Origin: Myxococcota bacterium
Lineage (GTDB): Bacteria > Myxococcota_A > Polyangia > HGW-17
Assembly: GCA_018821745.1 (NCBI GenBank)
Contig: JAHJLU010000730.1
Coordinates: 1 to 10,988, forward strand
DNA length: 10,988 bases
Direction of reading: 5' to 3'
The position numbers and the translations under genes are program-made. Below are positions 1 through 6,209 of this stretch, in pieces. The notes below the pieces were generated by a model, which had not been told where the DNA came from, ran no database searches, and was given only the letters and a program-made list of their open reading frames with translations. Each line of letters begins with the position of its first letter. Position 1 is the stretch's first letter.

Positions 1-175
1 CTTTGGACGATTTCTTCTCGGAAGACACGCCCTTGGCATTTTTTTGCGGGGATCTTCGAGACGCCTCAGCGCCCCCTTCTTTTTCGGGGGAAATGGGTGT
101 CACCTCAGGGTTGTCCCGGGTTTCAACCATGGGTCGGTTTCGGTTTGTCTGACGTCGTTTTCCTTTTCTTCCCAT
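1..175 (-). CDS. 5' end of an unrecognised gene with a basic, disordered N-terminus (partial)
   Basis: A minus-strand frame opens at ATG 175-173 and stays open for 58 codons to the left edge of the window. A good Shine-Dalgarno sequence (GAGGAG, plus-strand positions 180-185) lies 4 nt upstream of the start, which favours this ATG over the in-frame one at 132-130. The visible protein starts MGRKGKRRQ and is rich in Lys, Arg, Glu, Ser and Pro with almost no hydrophobic residues, so it is probably a disordered N-terminal extension of a cytoplasmic, perhaps nucleic-acid-binding, protein. There is no signal peptide. The family cannot be named from this part. It lies downstream of, and on the same strand as, the cysteine-rich lipoprotein, with about 200 bp between them. 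The opposite-strand open frame over the same bases looks like its antisense shadow. The gene is inferred from open frame plus ribosome binding site only. Confidence 0.5.
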   Translation of the reverse strand, partial: MGRKGKRRQTNRNRPMVETRDNPEVTPISPEKEGGAEASRRSPQKNAKGVSSEKKSSK

Positions 176-237
176 TTGTCTCCTCGTCCCGTTGCCGTCT
201 TTGGTCCGGTGTTCCTGTTATGCCGAGTCGGGAATGA

Positions 238-266
238 CTCATAACATACCTACATTTATCATGCAA
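238..266 (-). promoter_or_regulatory. Weak sigma70-like promoter candidate for the left-edge gene
   Basis: On the minus strand, TTGCAT (266-261) is separated by 17 nt from TATGAG (243-238). These match the consensus at 3 of 6 and 4 of 6 positions. The surrounding bases are AT-rich compared with the flanks. A start near 231 would give a 5' leader of about 55 nt before the ATG at 175. The spacing is right but the hexamers are poor, so this is only a candidate. Confidence 0.2.
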
Positions 267-379
267 AGCTGAGCTGAAGGTTTTTCACCCGGGGGAGTAA
301 AGGCGATGGTAACAGTTGGTTCAAAAGAGGGGGATTTTACAGGGAGCGAGAAATCAGGAGGGGTCGGGGAAGGCGCCCG

Positions 380-1165
380 TCAGGGGAGTTCGGGGCGGTA
401 GTCAGCCTTGCACACACCAAGGTCACAGAACTCACCGTAGCCGCATTCGTCATCGATGCTGCAGGTGGCATGGCAGTAGGTGTTGAGGCAGACAGCGTTC
501 TCTCCGCACTGTGAGGAGAAGACACATTCGGGATCCAGGGGATTGGGGTCGTCGATGCAGACGTTCTCGGCGCAGATTTGACCCGTGGGGCACATGGGGG
601 AGGCCATGTCACATTCGAGAGCGCATTTGAAGTCGATGCTGCAGATTTTTGTTCCGCACTCTTCGCTGTTCTCGCAGAACACTTTGGAGTCGCCACACAC
701 GGGGTTGTCTTCGGGGACGCAACGACCGCAGGGGGCGCACACTTCGTTCTCATTGCACTCATCGTCACTGGCGCAGCCAGGAACACAGATGTGATACCCA
801 AGAGTGTCGGAAAATTCGCAGATGGTGCCGTTACCACAGTCTTCATCTTGAGCACACCGGGTCTCAGGTGCCTCTTCTGCGGAACAGTATCCCGCCTCAA
901 GGCAGATTTCCCCGAGATTACAATCCGCTGAGACGGCGCACAGGTTGGCGCAGCCGAAGTCTGCACAGAACTGCTGAGCACTGCAGGCGTCTTCATCGCC
1001 GCAGGGCTCGTTTTCAACGGGCCAGCAGTAGTCGCCGTCGCAGCTCCAGCAGCCTGAGTCATCACAGTAGCCGCAACTGTTGTCTTCTTTCTCGTGGTTC
1101 CAGCATCCGGAAAGGATGAAGATAAAGGTGACTGATACAAGAGTGAGTAATGTAGTACGTTTCAT
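380..1165 (-). CDS. Cysteine-rich secreted lipoprotein with Dickkopf/Myxo-type disulfide repeats
   Basis: Predicted 261-aa lipoprotein of unknown role. The ATG at 1165 is chosen because GGAGGT lies just upstream (plus-strand acctcc at 1172-1177) and because it gives a clean type II signal peptide: basic MKR start, hydrophobic core, then lipobox LSGC with the lipidated Cys at residue 21. An upstream in-frame start at 1267 would bury this signal. The mature part contains about 39 further cysteines in roughly eight short modules of the form C-x(5)-C-x(5)-C (for example DEDCGNGTIC and DDECNENEVC). It is acidic and has no transmembrane segment after the signal. Such modules resemble the Dickkopf-N-like or Myxo disulfide repeats common in Myxococcota surface proteins; there they are thought to be disulfide-bonded outside the cytoplasm. 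No catalytic motif is visible. It is transcribed away from the TPR lipoprotein gene at 1569. Confidence 0.88.
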   Translation of the reverse strand: MKRTTLLTLVSVTFIFILSGCWNHEKEDNSCGYCDDSGCWSCDGDYCWPVENEPCGDEDACSAQQFCADFGCANLCAVSADCNLGEICLEAGYCSAEEAPETRCAQDEDCGNGTICEFSDTLGYHICVPGCASDDECNENEVCAPCGRCVPEDNPVCGDSKVFCENSEECGTKICSIDFKCALECDMASPMCPTGQICAENVCIDDPNPLDPECVFSSQCGENAVCLNTYCHATCSIDDECGYGEFCDLGVCKADYRPELP

Positions 1166-1302
1166 GATGTAACCTCCGTCGTTAACTGCCCCGAAAATGA
1201 GCAATTGCCGTGCCACATGCACGCAGCAAAGCAGATTGCTGTCAAATCCCGGGGGAAGTCCGGGCACGCCTTTCCATAAACGGCGAAAAGCGATAAAGTG
1301 AA

Positions 1303-1325
1303 AAGGCTAAATAATTTAAAACCTT
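1303..1325. repeat. AT-rich imperfect dyad, possible operator
   Basis: The core TAAATAATTTA (1308-1318) is a perfect odd-centred palindrome. It is flanked by AAGG (1303-1306) and CCTT (1322-1325), which are also complementary, although their centre is offset by half a base to one base. It lies about 140 bp upstream of the minus-strand lipoprotein start. A regulator site is possible, but AT-rich palindromes occur by chance. Confidence 0.25.
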
Positions 1326-1363
1326 ACAGGGGTTTTCCGGGGCTGGCCCCGGGCTGTTACGAC

Positions 1364-1490
1364 CAGATTCTTTTTGCAAACACCGGGGAATAAGTAAAAC
1401 CCCGCAGGCGTTCTTGAGAAAAATGGTCAGTCCTGCACTGCACCTTTAGTCTGTGATAGTACAAACAAAAAAAAAACCAACAAGAATCTG
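1364..1490. repeat. Inverted repeat pair, 12 of 13 bases, bounding 127 bp
   Basis: CAGATTCTTTTTG at 1364-1376 is the reverse complement of CAACAAGAATCTG at 1478-1490 except at one position. The arms enclose about 100 bp of non-coding DNA including an A10 run. The arrangement resembles the ends of a miniature inverted-repeat element or a pair of regulator sites. No target-site duplication is visible next to the ends (GAC on the left, TTA on the right), and no transposase is near. The repeat is seen directly; its meaning is unknown. Confidence 0.35.
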
Positions 1491-1533
1491 TTAACTATCT
1501 GATACACCCCCCTGCGTTTTCTGTCGTCCGGGG

Positions 1534-1562
1534 TTCACATTGGGAGGGAATTCCATTAGTAT
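1534..1562 (+). promoter_or_regulatory. Sigma70-like promoter abutting the TPR lipoprotein start codon
   Basis: TTCACA (1534-1539, 5 of 6 to the consensus) is followed after 17 nt by TAGTAT (1557-1562, 4 of 6). A start about 7 nt downstream would fall on or next to the ATG at 1569, implying a leaderless or nearly leaderless mRNA. The only purine-rich run, GGGAGGG (1542-1548 region), is about 20 nt from the ATG, too far for a normal ribosome binding site, and this is consistent with that idea. Hexamer matches alone are weak evidence. Confidence 0.35.
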
Positions 1563-1568
1563 GCGATC

Positions 1569-2984
1569 ATGAAATTCATCGGTCCCCTGCTCATATTACT
1601 CATAGCTTTTTCCTGTTCCAAAATTCCCCCGGAAAAAACCCTGCGGAAAGTTCAGGGTCTCATGCGGTCCGAGAGCCACAAAGAGGCCTGTGAAAAACTG
1701 CAGACGATCGACACCAAAAAGATCGGAAAGTGGGCGGGAGACACCATCTATAATTATCTGCGCCTCAGAGCCCTGTGTGTTCATCACAGCGGCCAGAAGG
1801 GTGGTACCATTGCGCTGGCGTCACCCTACCGCGAGTATTATGGGGCCATGCTCTCCGTAGGGGCGGGGAAGAGCCTTGAGAAGGCCACGGGGTTTCTGAA
1901 AAAAGCCCTGGCCAGCAGACCGAATCACGCGGAACTGTATTACCGGCTCGGTCTTTTTTACCTCCTCGACGAGCGCTTTGATTTGGCCTGCCCACTGATC
2001 CACAAGGCGGTGGAGCTGGGCCGTACATCCACCGACGGATACCGCCTCTCCCTCGCCAGATGTCTCCTTGGCAACGGGAAAATTGCTCAGATCCCACAAA
2101 TATTGGCGCCTCTGGTCTACGACGGAGTGGTCCTCAAGGATCTGACCCACGCCCGGCAAATAATGGAGAACGCCCGACTATTCAAGCGGCTCATGCCCCC
2201 GCAGATCCGGTCCACCATCCTGGTGGTGAAGTCATTTCTTCGAAAAGGAAACGGGGGGAAGGCCCTCGATATGCTGCTGGAGCAAGTTCAGGCCAACCCC
2301 CAGTATCCACTCCTCCATTATCTGCTGGCGGTGGTTCATCTTCGCCTGGGGAACAAGGCCGACTCCGTCTCCCAGCTGCGGCAATGTCTCAAGCTCGACC
2401 CCACTGACCCCGATGCCTGGTATCTGCTGGCCCGCCTTTATCTCAACAGCACCCACGCGAATCTGGCAGAGGGGTTCCTCAAGAAATCACTGCGGTACGA
2501 TCCGCTCTCCTCCAAGGCCCGGACCCTGCTGCGCAACTACTACATCAAAACAGAGGCCTTCAGTCTGGCTGCGGATTACCATCAGACGGTCATCTGGCTC
2601 AGCGGTGAGAAACGGAGCGTCAATCAGGCCAAGACCCTTGGTGAGCTGCTGGAAAAGGCGAACCGAAATGACGAAGCCCTGAAAACATGGAAGAAGGTGC
2701 TCAAAAAACTTGGCCCCGATGCAGGCATAGATGCGGTGAAGGCCCTGGCCAGAATTCATCTCACCCTCTCCCTGACGGGCTCGGAGAAGACCGTGTACCA
2801 CCGTAAAGAAGCTGCGCGTCTGGTCAAGCTCGGTCTGAAGCTGCGGCCCATGGATTCGGAGCTTGTCGCCATGGGGAAACAGGTTGGGGTCAAGCATGAG
2901 GTCGCAAAATCACCCTTTGAGAGCAAAATTCGTGTAAAGGGTGCAAAACATGTTAATAAGGATGATGATATGCTGTTCAACTAG
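1569..2984 (+). CDS. TPR-repeat lipoprotein
   Basis: A 471-aa predicted lipoprotein. Residues 1-16 form a short type II signal peptide (MKF, hydrophobic core, LIAFSC lipobox, lipidated Cys16). The rest is alpha-helical, with recognisable tetratricopeptide repeats around residues 103-151 (pattern KALASRPNHAELYYRLG), 231-277 (LLHYLLAVVHLRLG) and 281-313 (PDAWYLLARLYL). Helical segments to about residue 420 probably continue the solenoid. The C-terminal 30 residues are polar. TPR lipoproteins are usually scaffolds in envelope assembly complexes; a specific role cannot be named. An in-frame TAG at 1557-1559 makes the ATG at 1569 the first possible start, despite the absence of a well-placed ribosome binding site. 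It is the first gene of a plus-strand cluster and is followed after 43 nt by another lipoprotein gene. Confidence 0.9.
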   Translation: MKFIGPLLILLIAFSCSKIPPEKTLRKVQGLMRSESHKEACEKLQTIDTKKIGKWAGDTIYNYLRLRALCVHHSGQKGGTIALASPYREYYGAMLSVGAGKSLEKATGFLKKALASRPNHAELYYRLGLFYLLDERFDLACPLIHKAVELGRTSTDGYRLSLARCLLGNGKIAQIPQILAPLVYDGVVLKDLTHARQIMENARLFKRLMPPQIRSTILVVKSFLRKGNGGKALDMLLEQVQANPQYPLLHYLLAVVHLRLGNKADSVSQLRQCLKLDPTDPDAWYLLARLYLNSTHANLAEGFLKKSLRYDPLSSKARTLLRNYYIKTEAFSLAADYHQTVIWLSGEKRSVNQAKTLGELLEKANRNDEALKTWKKVLKKLGPDAGIDAVKALARIHLTLSLTGSEKTVYHRKEAARLVKLGLKLRPMDSELVAMGKQVGVKHEVAKSPFESKIRVKGAKHVNKDDDMLFN

Positions 2985-3027
2985 GATTGGCCTGTTGAAT
3001 AGCCCCGGCTGTCCCATGGAGAAGGTA

Positions 3028-3816
3028 ATGGTCTTACAAAAACGCCTGTTGGCAATATTCGCTTATCTAATTGTGATTCTTACTTCCCTCGCGGGCTGTG
3101 ATGAGGGGAGCGGCAGCAAATGTGCCGATGCCTCCTATCAGCCCACGGTGATAACGGTCAAATGGACCCTCAACGGGATCTGGGACAACGGGACCTGGAC
3201 CTCAAGCTTCGACACCTGCCTGGATTACACGGCTATTTACGCCCATGTACTCATCACGGGCCCCGAAGAGTTTCTGTATGAGACCACCGTCTCCTGCAAC
3301 TCCATGGAGACCAATATTATTGATGACAGCTGCGATAAGTTCCCCCAGGGCAGCTACTCCGCTTCCGTCACTCTCCTCAACAGCAACAACATTGCCATGA
3401 CCGAATCGGCCACGACCATCGGGCTCGTAAGTGTCAGCCAGAATAATCCTGCCATCGAGGTGGACATCCCGCTGGAGAGCTTTGACGGGTACGAGACCAT
3501 GACGGGAACCTACCGGTTCAACCCCACCTTTGACGGCTCCAACTGTGCCCAGGCGGATCCCCCCGTGGATTCACTCGACATTGGCTTTTACAAAGACGGT
3601 GTGTTTCTCGAGGAACTCTCCTCTGTTGGTCAATGCAGCGATGAATTTGACATCTCCGAGGTCCCCGTAGGAGATCTCACCCTCGAGATGATCGCCATGG
3701 ACGCCACCCCCACGGCTGTTTTCTGCGGCACCTACAATATAAAAGTGGGCGCCGGCGTGACGAACCCTGTTTTTGACCATGACGTTACCGCCTTCGGGTG
3801 TTCGGTGAATAAATGA
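3028..3816 (+). CDS. Lipoprotein with two similar beta-rich domains, function unknown
   Basis: A 262-aa predicted lipoprotein. The open frame extends back to 2941, but the ATG at 3028 is preferred because GGAGAAGG (3018-3025) sits just in front of it; the ATG at 3016 overlaps that ribosome binding site. The start gives a clean signal peptide: MVLQKR, hydrophobic core, lipobox LAGC with Cys24. The mature protein is rich in Thr, Ser, Asp and aromatic residues and has several cysteines. It looks like two successive beta-sandwich-like units of about 100 residues, with similar segments near residues 105-120 (FPQGSYSASVTLL) and 210-225 (VPVGDLTLEMIAM). No enzyme motif is seen and the family is not recognised. 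It lies 43 nt after the TPR lipoprotein gene and overlaps the next gene by 4 bp (ATGA), so translation is probably coupled. Confidence 0.85.
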   Translation: MVLQKRLLAIFAYLIVILTSLAGCDEGSGSKCADASYQPTVITVKWTLNGIWDNGTWTSSFDTCLDYTAIYAHVLITGPEEFLYETTVSCNSMETNIIDDSCDKFPQGSYSASVTLLNSNNIAMTESATTIGLVSVSQNNPAIEVDIPLESFDGYETMTGTYRFNPTFDGSNCAQADPPVDSLDIGFYKDGVFLEELSSVGQCSDEFDISEVPVGDLTLEMIAMDATPTAVFCGTYNIKVGAGVTNPVFDHDVTAFGCSVNK

Positions 3817-4247
3817 AGTCTTTCCCTGCACCGGTAATTTTTCTGATGTCCCTGCTGGCACTGTGGGGCTGCACCCCCATGAAGAGCAAACAGGAGCTTC
3901 AGAATCTGGAACCATCAGTGATTCAGTACTATGAACAACTGAAGTGGTACCGGGCCACGCTGGCAAAAGACTATGTGGTCCCTGCCCAGCGACCCAAATT
4001 CCTTGATGACGTGGATGAAGCCTCCCAGAAAATGAAGATCTCCTATATCAACGTCATTCGCATCACCCCCTTCGAAAAGAACAAGAAGGCGGCGGTTCGT
4101 CTGCGTGTCGTGTGGCATGTGGTTGACGAAGGGATCGTGCACGAGACGGTGGTTGAAGACACCTGGAAACGTTTTAAAAACACATGGCTCAAGGTTTCTT
4201 CCAAAATCATCAAGGGCAAGAAGCTGCCATATATTTTCAAACCGTAA
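3813..4247 (+). CDS. Small lipoprotein, function unknown
   Basis: A 144-aa predicted lipoprotein. The N-terminus MKSFPAPV is followed by a hydrophobic core and the lipobox LWGC, with lipidated Cys20. The mature part is mixed alpha/beta. An N-terminal helix with LKWYRATLAKDY precedes strands such as AAVRLRVVWHVVDEG and DTWKRFKNTWLKV. The pattern of alternating strands ending in a W-x-x-F/W segment faintly recalls NTF2-like folds, but this is a guess. The start codon overlaps the stop of the upstream lipoprotein gene (ATGA, 3813-3816), indicating translational coupling and an operon. No catalytic residues are recognised. It ends in TAA, showing that TAA acts as a stop in this genome. Confidence 0.85.
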   Translation: MKSFPAPVIFLMSLLALWGCTPMKSKQELQNLEPSVIQYYEQLKWYRATLAKDYVVPAQRPKFLDDVDEASQKMKISYINVIRITPFEKNKKAAVRLRVVWHVVDEGIVHETVVEDTWKRFKNTWLKVSSKIIKGKKLPYIFKP

Positions 4248-4297
4248 CGCCGCGCCACAGAATATTTACAGCCGGGTTCCGTAAAACGGTCATTGGC

Positions 4298-4322
4298 CGG
4301 ATACTTATGATATCCGTATTTT
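4298..4322 (+). terminator. Small hairpin with short T-rich tail between lipoprotein gene and lolA
   Basis: CGGATA (4298-4303) and TATCCG (4311-4316) form a 6-bp stem with a 7-nt loop, followed by TATTTT. The lolA ribosome binding site GGAG (4323-4326) comes directly after. The stem is short and AT-containing and the T-tract is interrupted, so it could be a weak terminator or attenuator that lowers lolA expression, or simply an mRNA structure in the 87-nt gap. Confidence 0.3.
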
Positions 4323-4334
4323 GGAGTGAAACCG

Positions 4335-5033
4335 ATGAACAACCTTATTTTCTTCCTACTCATCTCGCCGACTCTCGCCGCGCCCGGGAAGGGGGCCGAA
4401 AACCTCAAGGGTTACGACCTCCCGGATGCTCAGATATCCTGCATTAGAATTCAGGGGTATTACAATAAAATCAAAACTTTTCAGGCTGCATTCAAGCAGA
4501 TTTTCACCAAGCGTTTCCACGGCGCCCAGAAGCCCGAGAGTGGGATGGTCTATGTGCAAAAACCGGGCAAAATGGCCTGGGAGTATCTCAAACCCGAGAA
4601 GAAGTTCTTCATCGTGGACGGCAAGAAAGTGTGGATCTACGAGCCCTCCCAGAAGCAGGCCATGTGGCGCCACATCAAGGACTCTGCCCTCCCCGCGCCC
4701 GTGAAGTTTCTCTGGGGCAAGGGAGATCTGGTGGGGACCTTCCACGTCAAGCTCATCACCAATTCGAAGCATGGTGGCAAGGGGAAGGCTGTACTCAAGC
4801 TTGTCCCCAAGAGCGCATCCCCCCATTACCGCAGTGTGCTCTTTGTTTTTACCCCCCAGGGGGCGGTGCTTGAGTCTATCGTGTATGACCACGGCGGCAA
4901 CAAAAACCACATCATCTTCTCGGGGATCAAGCTCAATACGGTCATCTCCGGCAAGCGGTTCGTGTTTACTCCCCCCAAGGGGATCCAGGTCCTCTATGCG
5001 GGGGACAAGGCTGCCCCCGCCAAGAAAAAATAG
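4335..5033 (+). CDS. lolA: LolA-like outer membrane lipoprotein carrier protein
   Basis: A 232-aa periplasmic protein of the LolA/LolB-like fold. In the known pathway LolA accepts lipoproteins released from the inner membrane by LolCDE and ferries them through the periplasm. Family features are clear: an N-terminal helix with IKTFQAAFKQIFTKR (residues 46-60), the strand pair SGMVYVQKPGKMAWEYLKP (69-87), FIVDGKKVWIYEPSQKQ (92-108), and the later LVPKS, AVLESIVYDHGGN and NHIIFSGIK segments. Residues 1 to about 15 form a short signal peptide ending near TLA/APG. The ATG at 4335 has GGAG 8 nt upstream; an in-frame GTG at 4326 would add MKP and a basic N-region, but overlaps that ribosome binding site. 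A basic tail (PAKKK) ends the protein. It lies 87 nt after three lipoprotein genes. A dedicated LolA paralogue rather than the housekeeping one is possible. Confidence 0.88.
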   Translation: MNNLIFFLLISPTLAAPGKGAENLKGYDLPDAQISCIRIQGYYNKIKTFQAAFKQIFTKRFHGAQKPESGMVYVQKPGKMAWEYLKPEKKFFIVDGKKVWIYEPSQKQAMWRHIKDSALPAPVKFLWGKGDLVGTFHVKLITNSKHGGKGKAVLKLVPKSASPHYRSVLFVFTPQGAVLESIVYDHGGNKNHIIFSGIKLNTVISGKRFVFTPPKGIQVLYAGDKAAPAKKK

Positions 5034-5145
5034 CCCCCCCCCGCCCCAAGACGCCCTGTCCCTGATTTGTAATGATCCCCCAAAAAGAACTGTCAACCGT
5101 GCCTGTCACTGCTGTTTTTTGGGTGAACCAGAACCGATGCCCAAA

Positions 5146-5180
5146 ACGGGGATTTGGTTGCCCGTGGGTGCGTGTTTTTT
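5146..5180. terminator. Candidate terminator between convergent lolA and permease genes
   Basis: ACGGG (5146-5150) and CCCGT (5161-5165) can form a 5-bp stem with a 10-nt loop. On the plus strand a T6 run follows at 5175-5180, 9 nt beyond the stem; on the minus strand the stem is followed directly by TTTT. A bidirectional terminator would suit these convergent genes, but the stem is short. A further T6 run at 5115-5120 has no clear stem. Confidence 0.3.
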
Positions 5181-5204
5181 GTGGATTGATATTATAAGGT
5201 GATC

Positions 5205-6209
5205 TCAGGAAGAGTGGGTGTCGGTCGTCCCGCGATGGACAAGCAGAAACAAAAAGAAGGGGCCGCCGATGAGGGAGGTGATAACCCCCACAGGGACCTG
5301 TTGGGGGGCAAGGATGACCCGTGCAACAGTGTCGGCGAAGATCAGGAAACCGGCACCGAACAGCATGGACGCGGGGAGGAGCAGGCGGTGGCTGATGACT
5401 CCGCTGATCCGCAGGATGTGGGGGACAATCAGTCCCACGAAGGCAATGGGACCCGCCAGCGCTACCGTGGCCGCCACGGCGATGGAGACAAAGAGGTAGA
5501 TCAGGATCGTGAGCCGTGAGAGGGAGACGCCGCTGGATCTGGCTGTGTCCTCCCCCAGGGTAAGGAGGTTGAGGTGATCACCCACCATGTTGAGATAGAT
5601 GAGGGCTGGAAGGACAAAGGGCAACAGCAGCGCCGTCTGCTCCCAGGTGATGAAGTCCATGGTCCCCATGAGCCACCGGACCATCTTGAAGGACTCCTGG
5701 TAGGTGGCGGTGTATTGAATGAACATGATCATGGCGCTGCAGAAGAAGGAGATGGTTATCCCCGAGAGGAGCAGTGTGGTGCCGGTCCACTGCCGCGACC
5801 GCCTCGAGAGGGCGAAGAGGAGCAGCATGGAGAACATTCCACCAGCCAGCGCCATGGGGAAAAGCCCCAGGAGCGAACCAAATATTCCCTCCATACCAAA
5901 GCGAAGGGCGATGACAGCCCCCAGAGACGATCCGGAACTGACGCCTATGGTGTAGGGAGAGACCAGCGGGTTTCTCAAGAGTCCCTGGAGCGCTGCGCCT
6001 GACATGGCCAGGGTGGCACCGAGGAGTGCAGCCAGGAATACTCGTGGAGCGCGGATATGAAAGATCCACCTGCTGGCGTCGTCGAAGAGCCCCCCCAGGG
6101 GGACAATCTTTGTTGTCCCAACGGAGAGTCCCAAAGCCAATGCTGCCAGCAAAAAGATGACACCACCGGTCAGGACGAGGATGGGCTGTCTGGGGCTGCG
6201 TTGCATCAT
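5205..6209 (-). CDS. FecCD/BtuC-family ABC transporter permease
   Basis: A 334-aa polytopic inner-membrane permease of the iron-siderophore/cobalamin/heme import family (type II importers), normally about 320-350 aa with ten transmembrane helices. Hydrophobic segments fill almost the whole length. Family motifs are evident: RAPRVFLAALLGATLAMSG (54-72), LRNPLVSPYTIGVSSGSSLG (78-97), the ATPase-contacting loop GEDTARSSGVS (about 219-229), GPIAFVGLIVPHILR (about 253-267) and the C-terminal PVGVITSLIGGPFFLFLL. The ATG at 6209 overlaps the stop of the upstream ATPase gene (ATGA), so it is preferred over the in-frame ATG at 6242 inside that gene; ATG 6206 is adjacent and also possible. The substrate (iron chelate, cobalamin, heme) cannot be decided, because no substrate-binding protein or riboswitch is seen nearby. 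Confidence 0.93.
   Translation of the reverse strand: MMQRSPRQPILVLTGGVIFLLAALALGLSVGTTKIVPLGGLFDDASRWIFHIRAPRVFLAALLGATLAMSGAALQGLLRNPLVSPYTIGVSSGSSLGAVIALRFGMEGIFGSLLGLFPMALAGGMFSMLLLFALSRRSRQWTGTTLLLSGITISFFCSAMIMFIQYTATYQESFKMVRWLMGTMDFITWEQTALLLPFVLPALIYLNMVGDHLNLLTLGEDTARSSGVSLSRLTILIYLFVSIAVAATVALAGPIAFVGLIVPHILRISGVISHRLLLPASMLFGAGFLIFADTVARVILAPQQVPVGVITSLIGGPFFLFLLVHRGTTDTHSS

Larger units (their letters stand above)
1166..1568. other. 403-bp non-coding region between divergent lipoprotein genes
   Basis: No credible gene is seen on either strand. The stretch is more AT-rich than its surroundings. It contains an AT-rich dyad (1303-1325), a GC-rich hairpin without a T-run (ccgggg/ccccgg, 1337-1352), a small hairpin CGGGG/CCCCG (1384-1404), a run of ten A (1467-1476), a 13-bp inverted repeat pair (1364-1376 and 1478-1490), and a promoter-like pair just before the TPR gene (1534-1562). 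It presumably carries both divergent promoters. I could not find a convincing promoter for the minus-strand lipoprotein. Confidence 0.6.

Noticed and set aside
44..244. Plus-strand 66-codon open frame
   Set aside because: It has no ribosome binding site and low-quality Phe/Ser/Val-rich content, and it lies antisense to the better-supported minus-strand start at 175.
337..1140. 267-codon minus-strand frame with a Thr/Ala/Ser-rich product
   Set aside because: It is an out-of-frame shadow of the cysteine-rich lipoprotein, which has a ribosome binding site, signal peptide and conserved modules.
1337..1352. GC-rich hairpin as terminator in the divergent region
   Set aside because: No T-run follows on either strand and no gene ends there.
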